Notes under the pieces: generated by a model | The model's database searches: none | Told to the model about the DNA's origin: nothing | Seen by the model: the letters and a program-made list of their open reading frames with translations, nothing else | Origin: an uncultured Muribaculaceae bacterium | GTDB taxonomy: Bacteria; Bacteroidota; Bacteroidia; Bacteroidales; Muribaculaceae | DNA: 49,316 nt | Direction: 5' to 3' | NCBI GenBank assembly: GCA_910587545.1 | Contig: CAJUMI010000007.1 | Location: 1-49,316, forward strand | Program-made: the position numbers and the translations under genes | Part shown: positions 25,094-33,919 of the stretch, in pieces | Layout of the letters: each line of letters starts with the position of its first letter | Position numbering within the stretch: the stretch's first letter is position 1

Positions 25094-26194
25094 ATGAAAA
25101 CAATTATTCTTGCAATAACCATGTTTGCATGTGCCGTCTCTGCTGTGTCTGCACGTACCGCAACCGTATATAATGCCAACGATACGGCGGCCGTCCGCAT
25201 TGTCGGTCGAACCGATCGCAGCGCCGGCGATGGCAGCGTACGCTTTGACTGGAGCGGTACCTACATGGAGACCATCCTCGAAGGCCGCGCGCTGAAGATG
25301 CGCGTCGGCGACACAGGCAAAAGTCTTTTCGACATTTTCGTGGATGGCCGCAAGCTCGGCAAAATAATGGTCAACAGCACCGACACTACTATAACCGTGG
25401 CCGACAAACTGCCGCGTGGACGCCATCAGATCGCCATCCGTAAATGCACCGAAGGCGAAACAGGAGTCACAACCGTCCGTCAGTTCATCCTGCCTGACGG
25501 CGGAACACTCGCTGCCGCGCAACCACGCGGGCGTCACATCGAATTTGTCGGCAACTCGTTGTCGGCCGGTTTCGGGACAGAGAGCAACAATCCGCGCGAT
25601 CCGTTCACTCCCGAGTCGGAGAACTGCAATCTGGCTTACTCGACTATCATACCACGTTTTTTCGACGCCGACTATACCGTCATAGCCCACTCCGGGCGTG
25701 GCATCGTGCGCAACTATGGCGACTCGGTGAGGGTGTCTGAGAGGGCGATGCGCCATAAATTCATGCAGACTCTCGACACTGACACTGCTTTGCGCTGGCA
25801 TTTCGGAGACTATCGTCCCGATCTCGTGGTGATAAATCTAGGATCCAATGATTTCTCGACAGAGCCTCATCCCTACCGAAGCGAATTTGTCAAGGCATAT
25901 TGCGAGCTGATAGACAGCATCAAAGCCAACTATGGCAAGGACACACCTATACTGTGTGTGGTGCCTTATTCGATAAGTTCGGATGTCGATGACTACTTCA
26001 GGGAAATCATCAGTCGGGCGGTCGACACACGCATATACAAGATCCGCATGTCAGAGGACTATCTCAACTGGGACAGTGACCGCGGAGCGGTGTGGCATCC
26101 CAATTATCAGGGCCAGCGCAAAATGGCCATGATGCTGATTCCTTATATTGCAACCGTCACAGGCTGGCCTCTCTCCGAAAAAGAGGTGAGGTAG
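25094..26194 (+). CDS. SGNH/GDSL hydrolase, carbohydrate esterase 2-like
   Basis: The 366-residue exported protein has a signal peptide (residues 1-20, ending SAVSA), an N-terminal jelly-roll (about 25-145) and an SGNH hydrolase domain. The nucleophile block reads FVGNSLSAGFGTE (near 154), with Asn in place of the usual Asp of GDS; the block III motif is NLGSNDFS (near 252); the catalytic His lies in WHPNYQGQRKMAMM (near 335) without the usual Asp two or three residues before it. This two-domain form resembles CE2 acetyl-xylan or glucomannan esterases, which use a Ser-His dyad. Substrate is a guess. It probably shares the glgB transcript. Confidence 0.88.
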   Translation: MKTIILAITMFACAVSAVSARTATVYNANDTAAVRIVGRTDRSAGDGSVRFDWSGTYMETILEGRALKMRVGDTGKSLFDIFVDGRKLGKIMVNSTDTTITVADKLPRGRHQIAIRKCTEGETGVTTVRQFILPDGGTLAAAQPRGRHIEFVGNSLSAGFGTESNNPRDPFTPESENCNLAYSTIIPRFFDADYTVIAHSGRGIVRNYGDSVRVSERAMRHKFMQTLDTDTALRWHFGDYRPDLVVINLGSNDFSTEPHPYRSEFVKAYCELIDSIKANYGKDTPILCVVPYSISSDVDDYFREIISRAVDTRIYKIRMSEDYLNWDSDRGAVWHPNYQGQRKMAMMLIPYIATVTGWPLSEKEVR

Positions 26195-26734
26195 TTAGAA
26201 TTTTATAGAGAAGCGTTGGCGGGGAAGGTGTGACGCGACCACGATGATTGTCATATCTTTTCCGTTGTCGAAGCGCATGCCGCGGGTGACTCCATCCCAT
26301 ATCCTGTCGCAGGCCCCGGGAGCGCAGGCTTCGGTGTCGGGAAAGATGTAGACGGCTTCGCTTTGCGCAGGCGCAGCCGCGCCATCGCAGACAATAACCA
26401 TTTTGGCGTTTTCAATCTGAGAGTTTATATCCGCTTTGCGCGGCAGAGCCATTGCGACGACTTTCCGCAGTGCTTCGGCGTTGCGTTTCCCTACGACGGC
26501 GACCCGCGTCGGGCTGAAGCGCACGGCAATTCTGAAAATCAGTTTCAGTTTTGCGGCCCCAATGTCAGTCTCGGAGTCGTCTGCAAATGTCATGGCGTCG
26601 ATAAGCTCGTAGGCGTAATACGGCAACTTCTGGCGCAGGGTCTCTTTGACAAAAGAATAGGCAAATGGCGAGTGTATGCCGAAGCCACGCCCGTGTCGCC
26701 AGCGCTTGAAGCGGCGTGTCAATTCGATTCGCAT
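26195..26734 (-). CDS. SAM-methyltransferase-like protein, Bacteroidales type
   Basis: The 179-residue product begins MRIELTRRFKRWRHGRGFGI, followed by HSPFAYSFVKETL; I associate this arginine-rich, GIHSPF-containing start with a small Bacteroidales family related to class I methyltransferases. A Rossmann-like VAVVGKRNAEALRK segment follows (near 80) and the rest is weakly conserved. It is short for a full methyltransferase and I see no complete SAM-binding GxGxG, so activity is uncertain. The ATG at 26734 overlaps the end of the yfhO-like gene by 16 bases; a longer frame upstream is part of that gene. Confidence 0.7.
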   Translation of the reverse strand: MRIELTRRFKRWRHGRGFGIHSPFAYSFVKETLRQKLPYYAYELIDAMTFADDSETDIGAAKLKLIFRIAVRFSPTRVAVVGKRNAEALRKVVAMALPRKADINSQIENAKMVIVCDGAAAPAQSEAVYIFPDTEACAPGACDRIWDGVTRGMRFDNGKDMTIIVVASHLPRQRFSIKF

Positions 26735-29358
26735 CTGCAGACTGCGATAAAGATCCCACCAAGACAGAGCATGTAGATCAGCGTGACGCAGGCATAGGCG
26801 ATCGCCGAGCAAGTGTGGATCGACTGCGGGTCAAACGTCATCACTATCTCATGGCTTCCGGCCGGTATCTCCAGTGCGCGCAGCAGATAGTTGACGCGGC
26901 CGAGGCCGACAGGCTCTCCGTCGACAGTCGCATGCCATCCCCACGGAAAGTAGACCTCGGAAAACACTCCGAGGCCGCCGTTTTTGGTCGTGACATGGTA
27001 GGTCAGACAGTTGGGCGTATATTTGGTCAGGTATATCGTGTCGCCGGGAACAACCGAGGGTACGCTCTCGCCGAGAATGTTGCGGAAGCGGCTGTCGGCA
27101 ACGGCCTGATGAGCCGGGTCGATGCGGCCGATGGCTTCCATCTCGGCGTCGGCGCCGTCGACATATTCTATGCCGTCGACGAGCCATGCGTTGCCCAAAG
27201 CGTGGTCATTGACCTCGACGGGATAGTTTTTGTCGCCGGTGATTATATAGCGTGTGTTGAGCATGTCGAGGATGCGGTAGTTGGCGGCTGCGTCGCGGAC
27301 CGCGGGCTGATAGCCGGAGGCTACGGAGTCGTCGCGCAGTTCGGGATAGTAGCCGAGGGCGAGCACCGGGCGCAGACGGCGCTGGATCAGATCTTCATAT
27401 CGTATGAGCTTGGCCGCGTGGTAGCCGCCGATCATCTTGTGGTGGTATGAGCGGTCGGGCAGGTCGAAGCCCGGTATGTCGAGCACACGGTAGTGCGAGG
27501 CCGTGTCCCCGAGTATCGCACGGTCGATGTCATCGGCCGCTATCGCCGCAGGGGCGTCGGCCGTGGCGGGCGCAAAGCTCGAATGGGAGATATAGCGTTT
27601 GTCGACGCTATAAAGATCGACAAGCACGAGAACGGCGATCGCGAGTGTCGCAGTGGCGGGCTTAAGCGTTCTGCGGCAGGCAAATAATATAGCGACAAAC
27701 CCCAAGGCGATAAAGATCAGAGAGCGCAGTCCGTCGCTCTGCACAAGGCCGTAGCGCAGGCTTTCGATGGACGATACGTTGGCCGGATTGGACAGCGAGT
27801 ACTGGTAGACGGCGGCATCGGCCTGCGCGCGGTCCATGCCGTATTGCCGGGTCATCTCCAGAACCTGCTGCTGGATGTTCTGGGCCACTGAATGGTCGTT
27901 GGACGTGATGGCCGGACCGAACACCGACGGCCATACAAAAGCCACAAGGCAGATCGCCGCCGGCACTCCGAACGACCAGCAGAGCGCTTTGCGGTAGCGC
28001 CGCAGAGGATCGGGAGTCGTAAACATCGTGTGGAGCGCCATCACCGCCAGTAGCGGCATGGTGAACTCGACGATGACAAGTATGCTTTCGACCGCTCTGA
28101 ATTTGTTGTAGAGCGGGAAGTTATAGATCATCAGGTCGGTAAGCGACGAGAAATTCCGGCCGAGAGCGAGCAGTACGGCGAGAACGGTGACTGCGAGCAG
28201 CGCCCATTTCACGGGGCCGCGTACTATGATGCATCCCAGGATGAAGAGCGCGAATATGAGCGCGCCGACATAGACCGGTCCGTTGGTGCCTTCTGAATCG
28301 TTGAAATATTGGCTGAGATAGGGCAGCATAGCCGCCTGTGGCTGACCTTCGAGCGCGGCTGCGTCGGGCAGCTTGTCGAGACCGAGATATTCCATCCGGC
28401 CGTTCTCGGGACGCGCTGACGCACCGCCCTTGATGTTGGGCACGAGCAGTGAGAAGGTCTCGGCCTGTCCATAGCTCCATCCTACGATCTGGTCATAGGG
28501 CATGCCGCCTGTGGGGCGCACGGCTCTTTCGCCCTGATTGGCGGCGTCGCCGACGGGAGTCAGCTCCGACTGGGCGCGCTTTGTTTCTTTTGAATACTCG
28601 TATGTGTTGTAGATGCTCGGCAGGTTGGCTCCGAGAGCGAGACAGCCGGCGCCGACGGCGACTGCTGTGGCTATGCCCCAGTCGCGCAGCTTCTTCTCCT
28701 TTATGGCGCTGACCAGCCATGCGATCACAAGCGCGGCCATCACGAAGAAGAAGTAATAAGACATCTGCGGATGGTTGGCGTTGAGCTGCATCATCGCGAA
28801 GAGCGAGAGCATGGCCGCACCGCTGACGTAGCGGCCGCGGTAGACAAGCATAAGGCCGGCGATCGTCGGCGGGATATATGCCAGGGCGATAAACTTCCAG
28901 ATGTGGCCGGCACCGATGATTATGATGAAATAAGTCGAGAACCCCCATGCTATCGATCCCAGAAGAGCGTAGTACCAGCGCATCTTCATGACAAACAGCA
29001 GGATCAGAAAACCGAACATCATCATGAACAGCAGGTTTGACGGAGCCGGAAGACCGAGACCGTAGACGGAGTCTATCCAGCTGAACAGCGAGTTGGACGG
29101 GTAGGTCGGCGAGATCTGAAATGTCGGCATCCCGCTGAACAGCGAATTGGTCCACAGCGCCTTTTCGCCCGTTGCGGCCTCGTAGTCGGCTGCCTCCCGG
29201 CCGTTGGCTATGCCCTGACGGATGTCTGACTGTTGCAGTGATGATCCGTCGAAAGCGTCGGGATAGAAAAATGCGAGCGACACTGCGACCAGTGCCACCA
29301 CTGAGATGATGAATCCTCTGACTTGAGAGTCTTTTAGCAATGAGGTGATTTTTTTCAT
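26719..29358 (-). CDS. YfhO family integral membrane protein
   Basis: The 879-residue protein has about a dozen hydrophobic helices, a cytoplasmic start (MKKITSLLKDSQVRG), large periplasmic loops and a C-terminal beta-rich domain (about 680-840) before the last helix. Blocks such as FFYPDAFDG, LWTNSLFSGMPTFQ, the loop with VGWSYGQAETFSLLVPN and the late VYFPWGWHATVDGE fit the YfhO family (PF09586), GT-C-fold-like proteins. Bacillus YfhO glycosylates lipoteichoic acid; the Bacteroidetes function is not known to me. It overlaps the next gene by 16 bases. Confidence 0.92.
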   Translation of the reverse strand: MKKITSLLKDSQVRGFIISVVALVAVSLAFFYPDAFDGSSLQQSDIRQGIANGREAADYEAATGEKALWTNSLFSGMPTFQISPTYPSNSLFSWIDSVYGLGLPAPSNLLFMMMFGFLILLFVMKMRWYYALLGSIAWGFSTYFIIIIGAGHIWKFIALAYIPPTIAGLMLVYRGRYVSGAAMLSLFAMMQLNANHPQMSYYFFFVMAALVIAWLVSAIKEKKLRDWGIATAVAVGAGCLALGANLPSIYNTYEYSKETKRAQSELTPVGDAANQGERAVRPTGGMPYDQIVGWSYGQAETFSLLVPNIKGGASARPENGRMEYLGLDKLPDAAALEGQPQAAMLPYLSQYFNDSEGTNGPVYVGALIFALFILGCIIVRGPVKWALLAVTVLAVLLALGRNFSSLTDLMIYNFPLYNKFRAVESILVIVEFTMPLLAVMALHTMFTTPDPLRRYRKALCWSFGVPAAICLVAFVWPSVFGPAITSNDHSVAQNIQQQVLEMTRQYGMDRAQADAAVYQYSLSNPANVSSIESLRYGLVQSDGLRSLIFIALGFVAILFACRRTLKPATATLAIAVLVLVDLYSVDKRYISHSSFAPATADAPAAIAADDIDRAILGDTASHYRVLDIPGFDLPDRSYHHKMIGGYHAAKLIRYEDLIQRRLRPVLALGYYPELRDDSVASGYQPAVRDAAANYRILDMLNTRYIITGDKNYPVEVNDHALGNAWLVDGIEYVDGADAEMEAIGRIDPAHQAVADSRFRNILGESVPSVVPGDTIYLTKYTPNCLTYHVTTKNGGLGVFSEVYFPWGWHATVDGEPVGLGRVNYLLRALEIPAGSHEIVMTFDPQSIHTCSAIAYACVTLIYMLCLGGIFIAVCRCESN

Positions 29359-29410
29359 CGGTTAATGTCGGTTGGATGGTGCCGCCGGCCTCCTGGCGCC
29401 GCGCCGGAAA

Positions 29411-29436
29411 GGCCGGAGTGGCAATGCTCTCCGGCC
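29411..29436. other. Stem-loop between lrp-like and yfhO-like genes
   Basis: A perfect 8-bp GC-rich stem (29411-29418 with 29429-29436) lies in the 134-base gap. There is only a short T-run on the minus side, so it may be an attenuator or weak terminator after the regulator gene. Confidence 0.4.
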
Positions 29437-29492
29437 GCGGGAAGTCTGTGGCGGCTATATATTCAGTGTATAGATTTGCAGGAGCGACTGCC

Positions 29493-29954
29493 TTATTCGC
29501 AGTAGATAGGGATCACGCGGTCAATCGAATTGTCGAGCGAGATCAGTGTCTCAGTGCCGGTCACTCCGTGGATCATCTGTATCTTGTTGTTGAGCAGATC
29601 CATCAGATGCTCGTTGTCGCGTGCATAGAGTTTGATGAGCATCGTGTAGGGGCCTGTAGTGAAATGGCATTCGACCACTTCGGGGATCTTTTCGAACTCG
29701 GGCACCACGTCGCGATACATGGCGCCGCGCTCGAGGTTGACGCCGATATAGGTGCAGGTGGCATAGCCGAGCACCTTTGGATTGACGTTATAGCCCGATC
29801 CGGTGATGACTTTGAGGTCGATGAGGCGCTGTATGCGCTGATGGATTGCCGCGCGCGACACTCCGCACTCCATGGCTACGTCTTTTGAGGGTATGCGCGC
29901 GTTGCGCATGATGATTTGAAGGATCTTGCGATCGAGGTTGTCTATCTTTTCCAT
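29493..29954 (-). CDS. Lrp/AsnC family transcriptional regulator
   Basis: The 153-residue protein has an N-terminal winged helix-turn-helix (residues 5-60: LDRKILQIIMRNARIPSKDV, then GVSRAAIHQRIQRL) and a C-terminal RAM ligand-binding domain (about 70-145, with VVECHFTTGPYTMLIKLYAR and GVTGTETLISL). Such proteins sense amino acids and act as octamers. The ATG follows a good minus-strand promoter. The target is unknown; the yfhO-like gene lies 134 bases downstream on the same strand. Confidence 0.94.
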   Translation of the reverse strand: MEKIDNLDRKILQIIMRNARIPSKDVAMECGVSRAAIHQRIQRLIDLKVITGSGYNVNPKVLGYATCTYIGVNLERGAMYRDVVPEFEKIPEVVECHFTTGPYTMLIKLYARDNEHLMDLLNNKIQMIHGVTGTETLISLDNSIDRVIPIYCE

Positions 29955-29989
29955 TTGCGTTTCCGTTAGTCTGATTTCTTGTTAATTTG

Positions 29990-30022
29990 CAAAATTAGTA
30001 ATTTATGAACAAAAATCACAAT
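29990..30022 (-). promoter_or_regulatory. Promoter of the lrp-like gene
   Basis: On the minus strand ATTG (30022-30019), 21 bases, then a perfect TAATTTTG (29997-29990), about 35 bases before the ATG. Confidence 0.75.
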
Positions 30023-30142
30023 TTTTATCGCACTTTTGCGATTTTTTCACACGAAATCAGCTTTTTATTGGCAAAGTGTAGTGAGGTCTGTGGATCGTGC
30101 GTGGCGGTTTAGAGGGTGTTTCATAATATTAGTCAACTCACA

Positions 30143-30269
30143 GGCCGATGGATTTTTGTATAAATTTCACATTGTGAAGTCATCGACGAAATCGCTTTGC
30201 TTGCTGAGAGCGAGCATAGCGGTTGCCGTGTAACCGATGAGCAATGGGGAGGTTGACGAAAAGACATCG
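30143..30269 (-). repeat. Dispersed intergenic repeat, copy 2
   Basis: The minus strand matches 301-405 (see that entry), with about 20 extra bases in two small insertions. The hairpin at the same place is kept in changed form (TCGCT pairing with AGCGA), and TTCACATTGTGAA forms a second palindrome next to the 21-base exact match. Confidence 0.75.
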
Positions 30270-30567
30270 GAACAAAACTAATTTCAAAATATCTTCCAAA
30301 CAATATAAAAGAAACGATATAAACCGAATAAAAACAAATGCATTCACATCAAAAGTTTTGAGCGTGTTTTTCTCTTTGTCTCAAATAGTTGACCTGTAAG
30401 TTGACAAATATTATTAGATATCCTCTTTGAAATGTGTAGATCTTTTTAGCTCCGCGGCTAAATCGAAATCTCAGTGATGTAATCAGGCCGTTTTCATGGA
30501 ACGTACTCAACTGCCCGCCCAAACGGATTGAGACGCTGTTCTCTATCCCTTTCGGGCGTTGCGATTA

Positions 30568-30741
30568 CTATGCCTGGATGGCTGCGGCGATATTCCGAAG
30601 CGTAGCCACCATGTCGGCGAGGAAGAGAACCGGATCAAAGCTACGGTCATCAGTGCGGAAGGATATCGAACCATCTACGAGGGTCAGACTCGTAACAAAC
30701 TTTAGAGAATTGGAATTGTGAAATCGGTTCTTGATGCTGAA
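30568..30741 (-). pseudogene. Possible 5'-truncated gene remnant
   Basis: A 57-codon open frame without any usable start codon on the minus strand ends in TAG at 30568-30570. The last 43 residues look protein-like, for example TSLTLVDGSISFRTDDRSFD then PVLFLADMVATLRNIAAAIQ, with codon use like the neighbouring genes; the first 14 are AT-rich and run into the DUF4254 promoter. I do not recognise the family. It may be the end of a lost gene. Confidence 0.35.
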
Positions 30742-30763
30742 TCAAAAAAAAATCATACCTTTG
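30731..30763 (+). promoter_or_regulatory. Promoter of DUF4254-GT9-ruvB, with A9 spacer tract
   Basis: TTG at 30731-30733 and a perfect -7 box TACCTTTG at 30756-30763 are 22 bases apart, slightly over the usual 19-21. The spacer holds nine consecutive A (30744-30752). The gene start at 30820 lies about 50 bases downstream. Confidence 0.65.
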
Positions 30764-30819
30764 TATTATTTCAGCGGCGATTGTCGCCGATCTTCAGTTT
30801 TAACGCTAATTATTTCATC

Positions 30820-31440
30820 ATGACCGATCGTAAAGATAATTTTGCAGTAAGATGTTATGACATCTTCGAGGCTTCGACCAATGACTATCACAAGACCGAC
30901 AATGTCGACGCTCCCTCGCACAATCCCTTCGAGGCTTCGACAATCGAGCATACTTTATATGCAAAAAACTGGATCGACGCTGTGCAGTGGCATCTCGAGG
31001 ATATAATCCGCGACCCTGACATCGATCCGGTGGCCGCCCTCGCGCTGAAGCGCCGCATTGACCGGTCGAACCAGGACCGCACCGACATGGTCGAGGAATT
31101 CGATACCTATTTCCGCGAGAAATACAAGGATGTCGATGTCAGCCCCGATGCCACCATCAACACCGAAAGCCCGGCATGGGCTCTCGACCGTCTGTCGATT
31201 CTCGCCCTGAAGATCTATCACATGCAGGCCGAGGTCGACCGTAGTGATGCCTCCGAGGCCCACAAAGCCAAGTGTGCCGCCAAACTCGCCGTGCTCACCG
31301 AGCAGCGTGCCGATCTCATCTCGGCTATCGACACTCTGCTCTGCGACATCGCCGCAGGACGCAAATATATGAAGGTCTACCGTCAGATGAAGATGTACAA
31401 CGACGCCGACACCAATCCGGTGCTCTATGGCTCGAAGTAG
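30820..31440 (+). CDS. DUF4254 domain protein
   Basis: The 206-residue cytoplasmic protein is largely helical, with NWIDAVQWHLEDIIRDPDID near residue 50, LKRRIDRSNQDRTDMVEEFD, and DRLSILALKIYHMQAEVDR near 123. This fits DUF4254, a Bacteroidetes family often next to glycosyltransferase 9 genes; its function is unknown. The ATG at 30820 is chosen because the longer frame runs through the promoter at 30756-30763. It overlaps the GT9 gene by 14 bases. Confidence 0.85.
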   Translation: MTDRKDNFAVRCYDIFEASTNDYHKTDNVDAPSHNPFEASTIEHTLYAKNWIDAVQWHLEDIIRDPDIDPVAALALKRRIDRSNQDRTDMVEEFDTYFREKYKDVDVSPDATINTESPAWALDRLSILALKIYHMQAEVDRSDASEAHKAKCAAKLAVLTEQRADLISAIDTLLCDIAAGRKYMKVYRQMKMYNDADTNPVLYGSK

Positions 31441-32512
31441 CCACAGGGCGGGTAATGACCGCGGGCTTATCAATGTGGCGATAGCCCGCTTTTCGGCGAT
31501 AGGCGATGTCGCAATGACAGTGCCTGTCGTCTACAGTGTCTGCCGCACCTATCCCGATGTGCGCTTCGTGTTTGTCACCCGCCGCACAATGGCAGGAATT
31601 TTTGTCAACCCGCCTGCCAATCTGGCTGTGGTCGGCGTCGATCTCAAGACCGACTATGTCGGCGTCGCCGGCATGAGACGTCTGGCCGACGAATTGTGCC
31701 GCAACTACGACATCGACTTCTTCGTCGATCTGCATGATGTGTTGCGAACCCGCATGCTGCGTATATTCTGGCGCTTGAGCGGCATAAAGTCGCGCGCCAT
31801 TCATAAAGGCAAAGCTCATAAGCAGGCGCTCACGCGCCGCTACCGCAAGCGTCTGCTGCCACTGATATCCCAGCGCGCACGCTATCGCGAGGCCTTTTTC
31901 AAGGCTGGTCTGCCGGTCAACGACAATTTCAACGGTCTGTTTGGCGGCAAGGGCAAGTCTGATCCGGCGGTTTTTTCGGTCATCACCGCTCCCAAAGCCG
32001 ATGGTGCGAAGTGGCTCGGTGTCGCTCCGTTTGCGGCCCACAAGGGCAAGATCTATCCACCCCAACTGACTGAGAAAGCGCTTGAGCTTATCAGACAGGC
32101 TTGTCCGGAGATCCGCTTCTTCTTTTTCGGCGGTGGGGGCGACGAGCAGTCGACTCTCCGGCGTTGGGCCGACAAGTTTGAAGGCTCAGTGTCGCTGGCC
32201 GGGAAAAAATACGGTTTTGCGGTCGAACTCGCTCTGATCAACCATCTCGACGCCATGCTGACGATGGACTCGGCCAACATGCACCTGGCCTCGATCGCCT
32301 CTGTGCCGGTGATAAGCGTCTGGGGCGCCACGCATCCCTACTGCGGATTCAAGGGGTGGCGGCAGTCCGACGCCGACATCGTCCAGCTGCCGATGACCTG
32401 CAGGCCGTGTTCGGTGTTTGGCGGCAAAGCATGTCACCGCGGCGACTATATGTGTCTGACCGCTATTCAGCCGTCGGTTGTCGCCGATAAAGTTCTGTCT
32501 AAATTCAAATAA
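31427..32512 (+). CDS. Glycosyltransferase family 9, heptosyltransferase-like
   Basis: The 361-residue protein has the GT9 start IARFSAIGDVAMTVPVVYS (near residue 18) and C-terminal donor-binding blocks LDAMLTMDSANMHLASI (near 270) and VISVWGATHPYCGFKGW (near 292), typical of ADP-heptose:LPS heptosyltransferases. It probably adds a core sugar to LPS or LOS on the cytoplasmic face of the inner membrane. It overlaps DUF4254 by 14 bases and is followed after 20 bases by ruvB. Donor and acceptor cannot be told. Confidence 0.9.
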   Translation: MARSSHRAGNDRGLINVAIARFSAIGDVAMTVPVVYSVCRTYPDVRFVFVTRRTMAGIFVNPPANLAVVGVDLKTDYVGVAGMRRLADELCRNYDIDFFVDLHDVLRTRMLRIFWRLSGIKSRAIHKGKAHKQALTRRYRKRLLPLISQRARYREAFFKAGLPVNDNFNGLFGGKGKSDPAVFSVITAPKADGAKWLGVAPFAAHKGKIYPPQLTEKALELIRQACPEIRFFFFGGGGDEQSTLRRWADKFEGSVSLAGKKYGFAVELALINHLDAMLTMDSANMHLASIASVPVISVWGATHPYCGFKGWRQSDADIVQLPMTCRPCSVFGGKACHRGDYMCLTAIQPSVVADKVLSKFK

Positions 32513-32532
32513 ATAAGTATTATATATAATAT

Positions 32533-33570
32533 ATGTCTTCTCCCGCCGACGATTTCGATATCAGACAAAATGCCTCTCCCGGGGCTTCCGAGCGCGATTT
32601 CGAGCGCGCCCTGCGACCGGGCACATTCGAGTCTTTCAACGGTCAGGATAAAATAATCGAGAACCTGCGTATTTTCGTCCACGCGGCCCGTCTGCGCCGC
32701 GAGGCGCTTGACCATATACTGCTCTTCGGTCCTCCCGGCCTGGGCAAGACGACTTTGGCCGGCATAGTGGCCAATGAACTCGGTGTCGGACTGAAGGTGA
32801 CTTCCGGTCCCGTACTCGACAAGCCCGGCGACCTTGCAGGCATACTTACCTCGCTCGAGGAGAACGATGTGCTTTTCATCGACGAGATCCACCGCCTCAG
32901 CCCCGTCGTTGAGGAGTATCTCTACTCAGCGATGGAAGACTACCGCATCGACATCATGATCGACAAGGGCCCCGGCGCCCGCAGTGTGCAGCTGACTCTC
33001 AGCCCATTCACCCTTGTCGGCGCGACCACACGCAGCGGCTTGCTGACATCGCCCCTGCGCGCCCGCTTCGGCATCAACTGTCATCTCGAGTACTACGACC
33101 ATGAGGTGTTGCGCCGCATCATCAGCCGATCGGCCTCGCTGTTAGACGTCGGCATAACGACCGAAGCCGCCACCGAGATAGCACTGCGGAGCCGCGGCAC
33201 ACCCCGAATCGCCAACGCCTTGCTGCGTCGCGTCCGCGACTTCGCCCAGGTCAAAGGCAACGGATCGATCGACCTTACGATCGCCCGTTATGCCCTTGAG
33301 GCGCTAAATATCGACCGCTACGGTCTCGATGAGATCGACAACAAGATACTCACGACCATTATAACGAAGTTCAAGGGCGGTCCTGTCGGTCTGTCGACCA
33401 TCGCCACGGCTCTTGGCGAAGATCCGGGCACGATCGAGGAAGTCTACGAGCCCTATCTCATAAAGGAAGGTTTCATCAAACGCACCCCCCGCGGCCGCGA
33501 AGTCACCGATCTCGCATTCAGCCACCTCGGCCTCTCACGCACTCCCGATCAGGCCGGACTTTTCGACTGA
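32533..33570 (+). CDS. ruvB: Holliday junction branch-migration ATPase RuvB
   Basis: Drives branch migration with RuvA during recombination and repair. The 345-residue AAA+ protein has Walker A FGPPGLGKTTLA (near residue 64), Walker B LFIDEIHRLSPVVEEYLYSA (near 113), sensor 1 GATTRSGLLTSPLRARFGI (near 161) with the arginine finger, and a C-terminal winged helix (IEEVYEPYLIKEGFI, then RTPRGREVT). Length and motifs are complete. It ends the DUF4254-GT9 transcript; ruvA and ruvC are not in the window. Confidence 0.97.
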   Translation: MSSPADDFDIRQNASPGASERDFERALRPGTFESFNGQDKIIENLRIFVHAARLRREALDHILLFGPPGLGKTTLAGIVANELGVGLKVTSGPVLDKPGDLAGILTSLEENDVLFIDEIHRLSPVVEEYLYSAMEDYRIDIMIDKGPGARSVQLTLSPFTLVGATTRSGLLTSPLRARFGINCHLEYYDHEVLRRIISRSASLLDVGITTEAATEIALRSRGTPRIANALLRRVRDFAQVKGNGSIDLTIARYALEALNIDRYGLDEIDNKILTTIITKFKGGPVGLSTIATALGEDPGTIEEVYEPYLIKEGFIKRTPRGREVTDLAFSHLGLSRTPDQAGLFD

Positions 33571-33919
33571 CACTCTCAACCTGATACACTGAGAGCGTAG
33601 CCTGCGGATATCGATGGGGTTGTTTGCCGCGATGACGATCATGGTCATTTCGACCCCTTTTACCAGCGTTAACAAATATTGGGGAACGAGCTCGAAGCTT
33701 GATGAAAAATCAAAGCGGAGCAAAATTAAAAGAAAGATACCAAACAATAAACGATATCACGCTTACAATATTATCTCTAAGCGCATCGTCATGCTCATTG
33801 GAGAGACTTGGTAGATTGGATGAATAATCTGGACGATTTCTGACAAAATCAGCCGGACTTCGTTATTATTATGTGATTTTATCTATATCTTTGCATAGAA
33901 ACATTCATCCGTTACCGCA
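33571..33919. other. Intergenic region, ruvB to nucleoside kinase
   Basis: A weak 6-bp inverted repeat follows ruvB (33573-33578 with 33590-33595). Short frames on both strands (33614-33814 plus, 33535-33747 minus) look unconvincing. The right end is AT-rich and has the -7 box at 33886-33893. Nothing else is seen. Confidence 0.5.
33886..33893 (+). promoter_or_regulatory. -7 box of the nucleoside kinase gene
   Basis: A perfect TATCTTTG 26 bases before the ATG at 33920. The -33 element is poor (TTCG 23 bases upstream). Confidence 0.6.

Larger units (their letters stand above)
29955..30819. other. Gene-poor region with repeat and remnant
   Basis: This 865-base stretch separates divergent genes. 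It holds the lrp-like promoter (29990-30022), a copy of the AAACA-nn-CTCT motif on the minus strand (30107-30126), copy 2 of the dispersed repeat (30143-30269), an AT-rich part (30270-30460), a start-less open frame on the minus strand (30568-30741) and the promoter of the DUF4254 gene (30731-30763). Nothing else convincing is seen. Confidence 0.6.

Noticed and set aside
24839..25801. 320-codon open frame antisense to the glgB end and SGNH gene
   Set aside because: It spans two real genes on the other strand and lacks independent promoter or motifs.
33535..33747. Short minus-strand frame over the ruvB end
   Set aside because: Partly hydrophobic, but overlaps ruvB, has no promoter and resembles no family.
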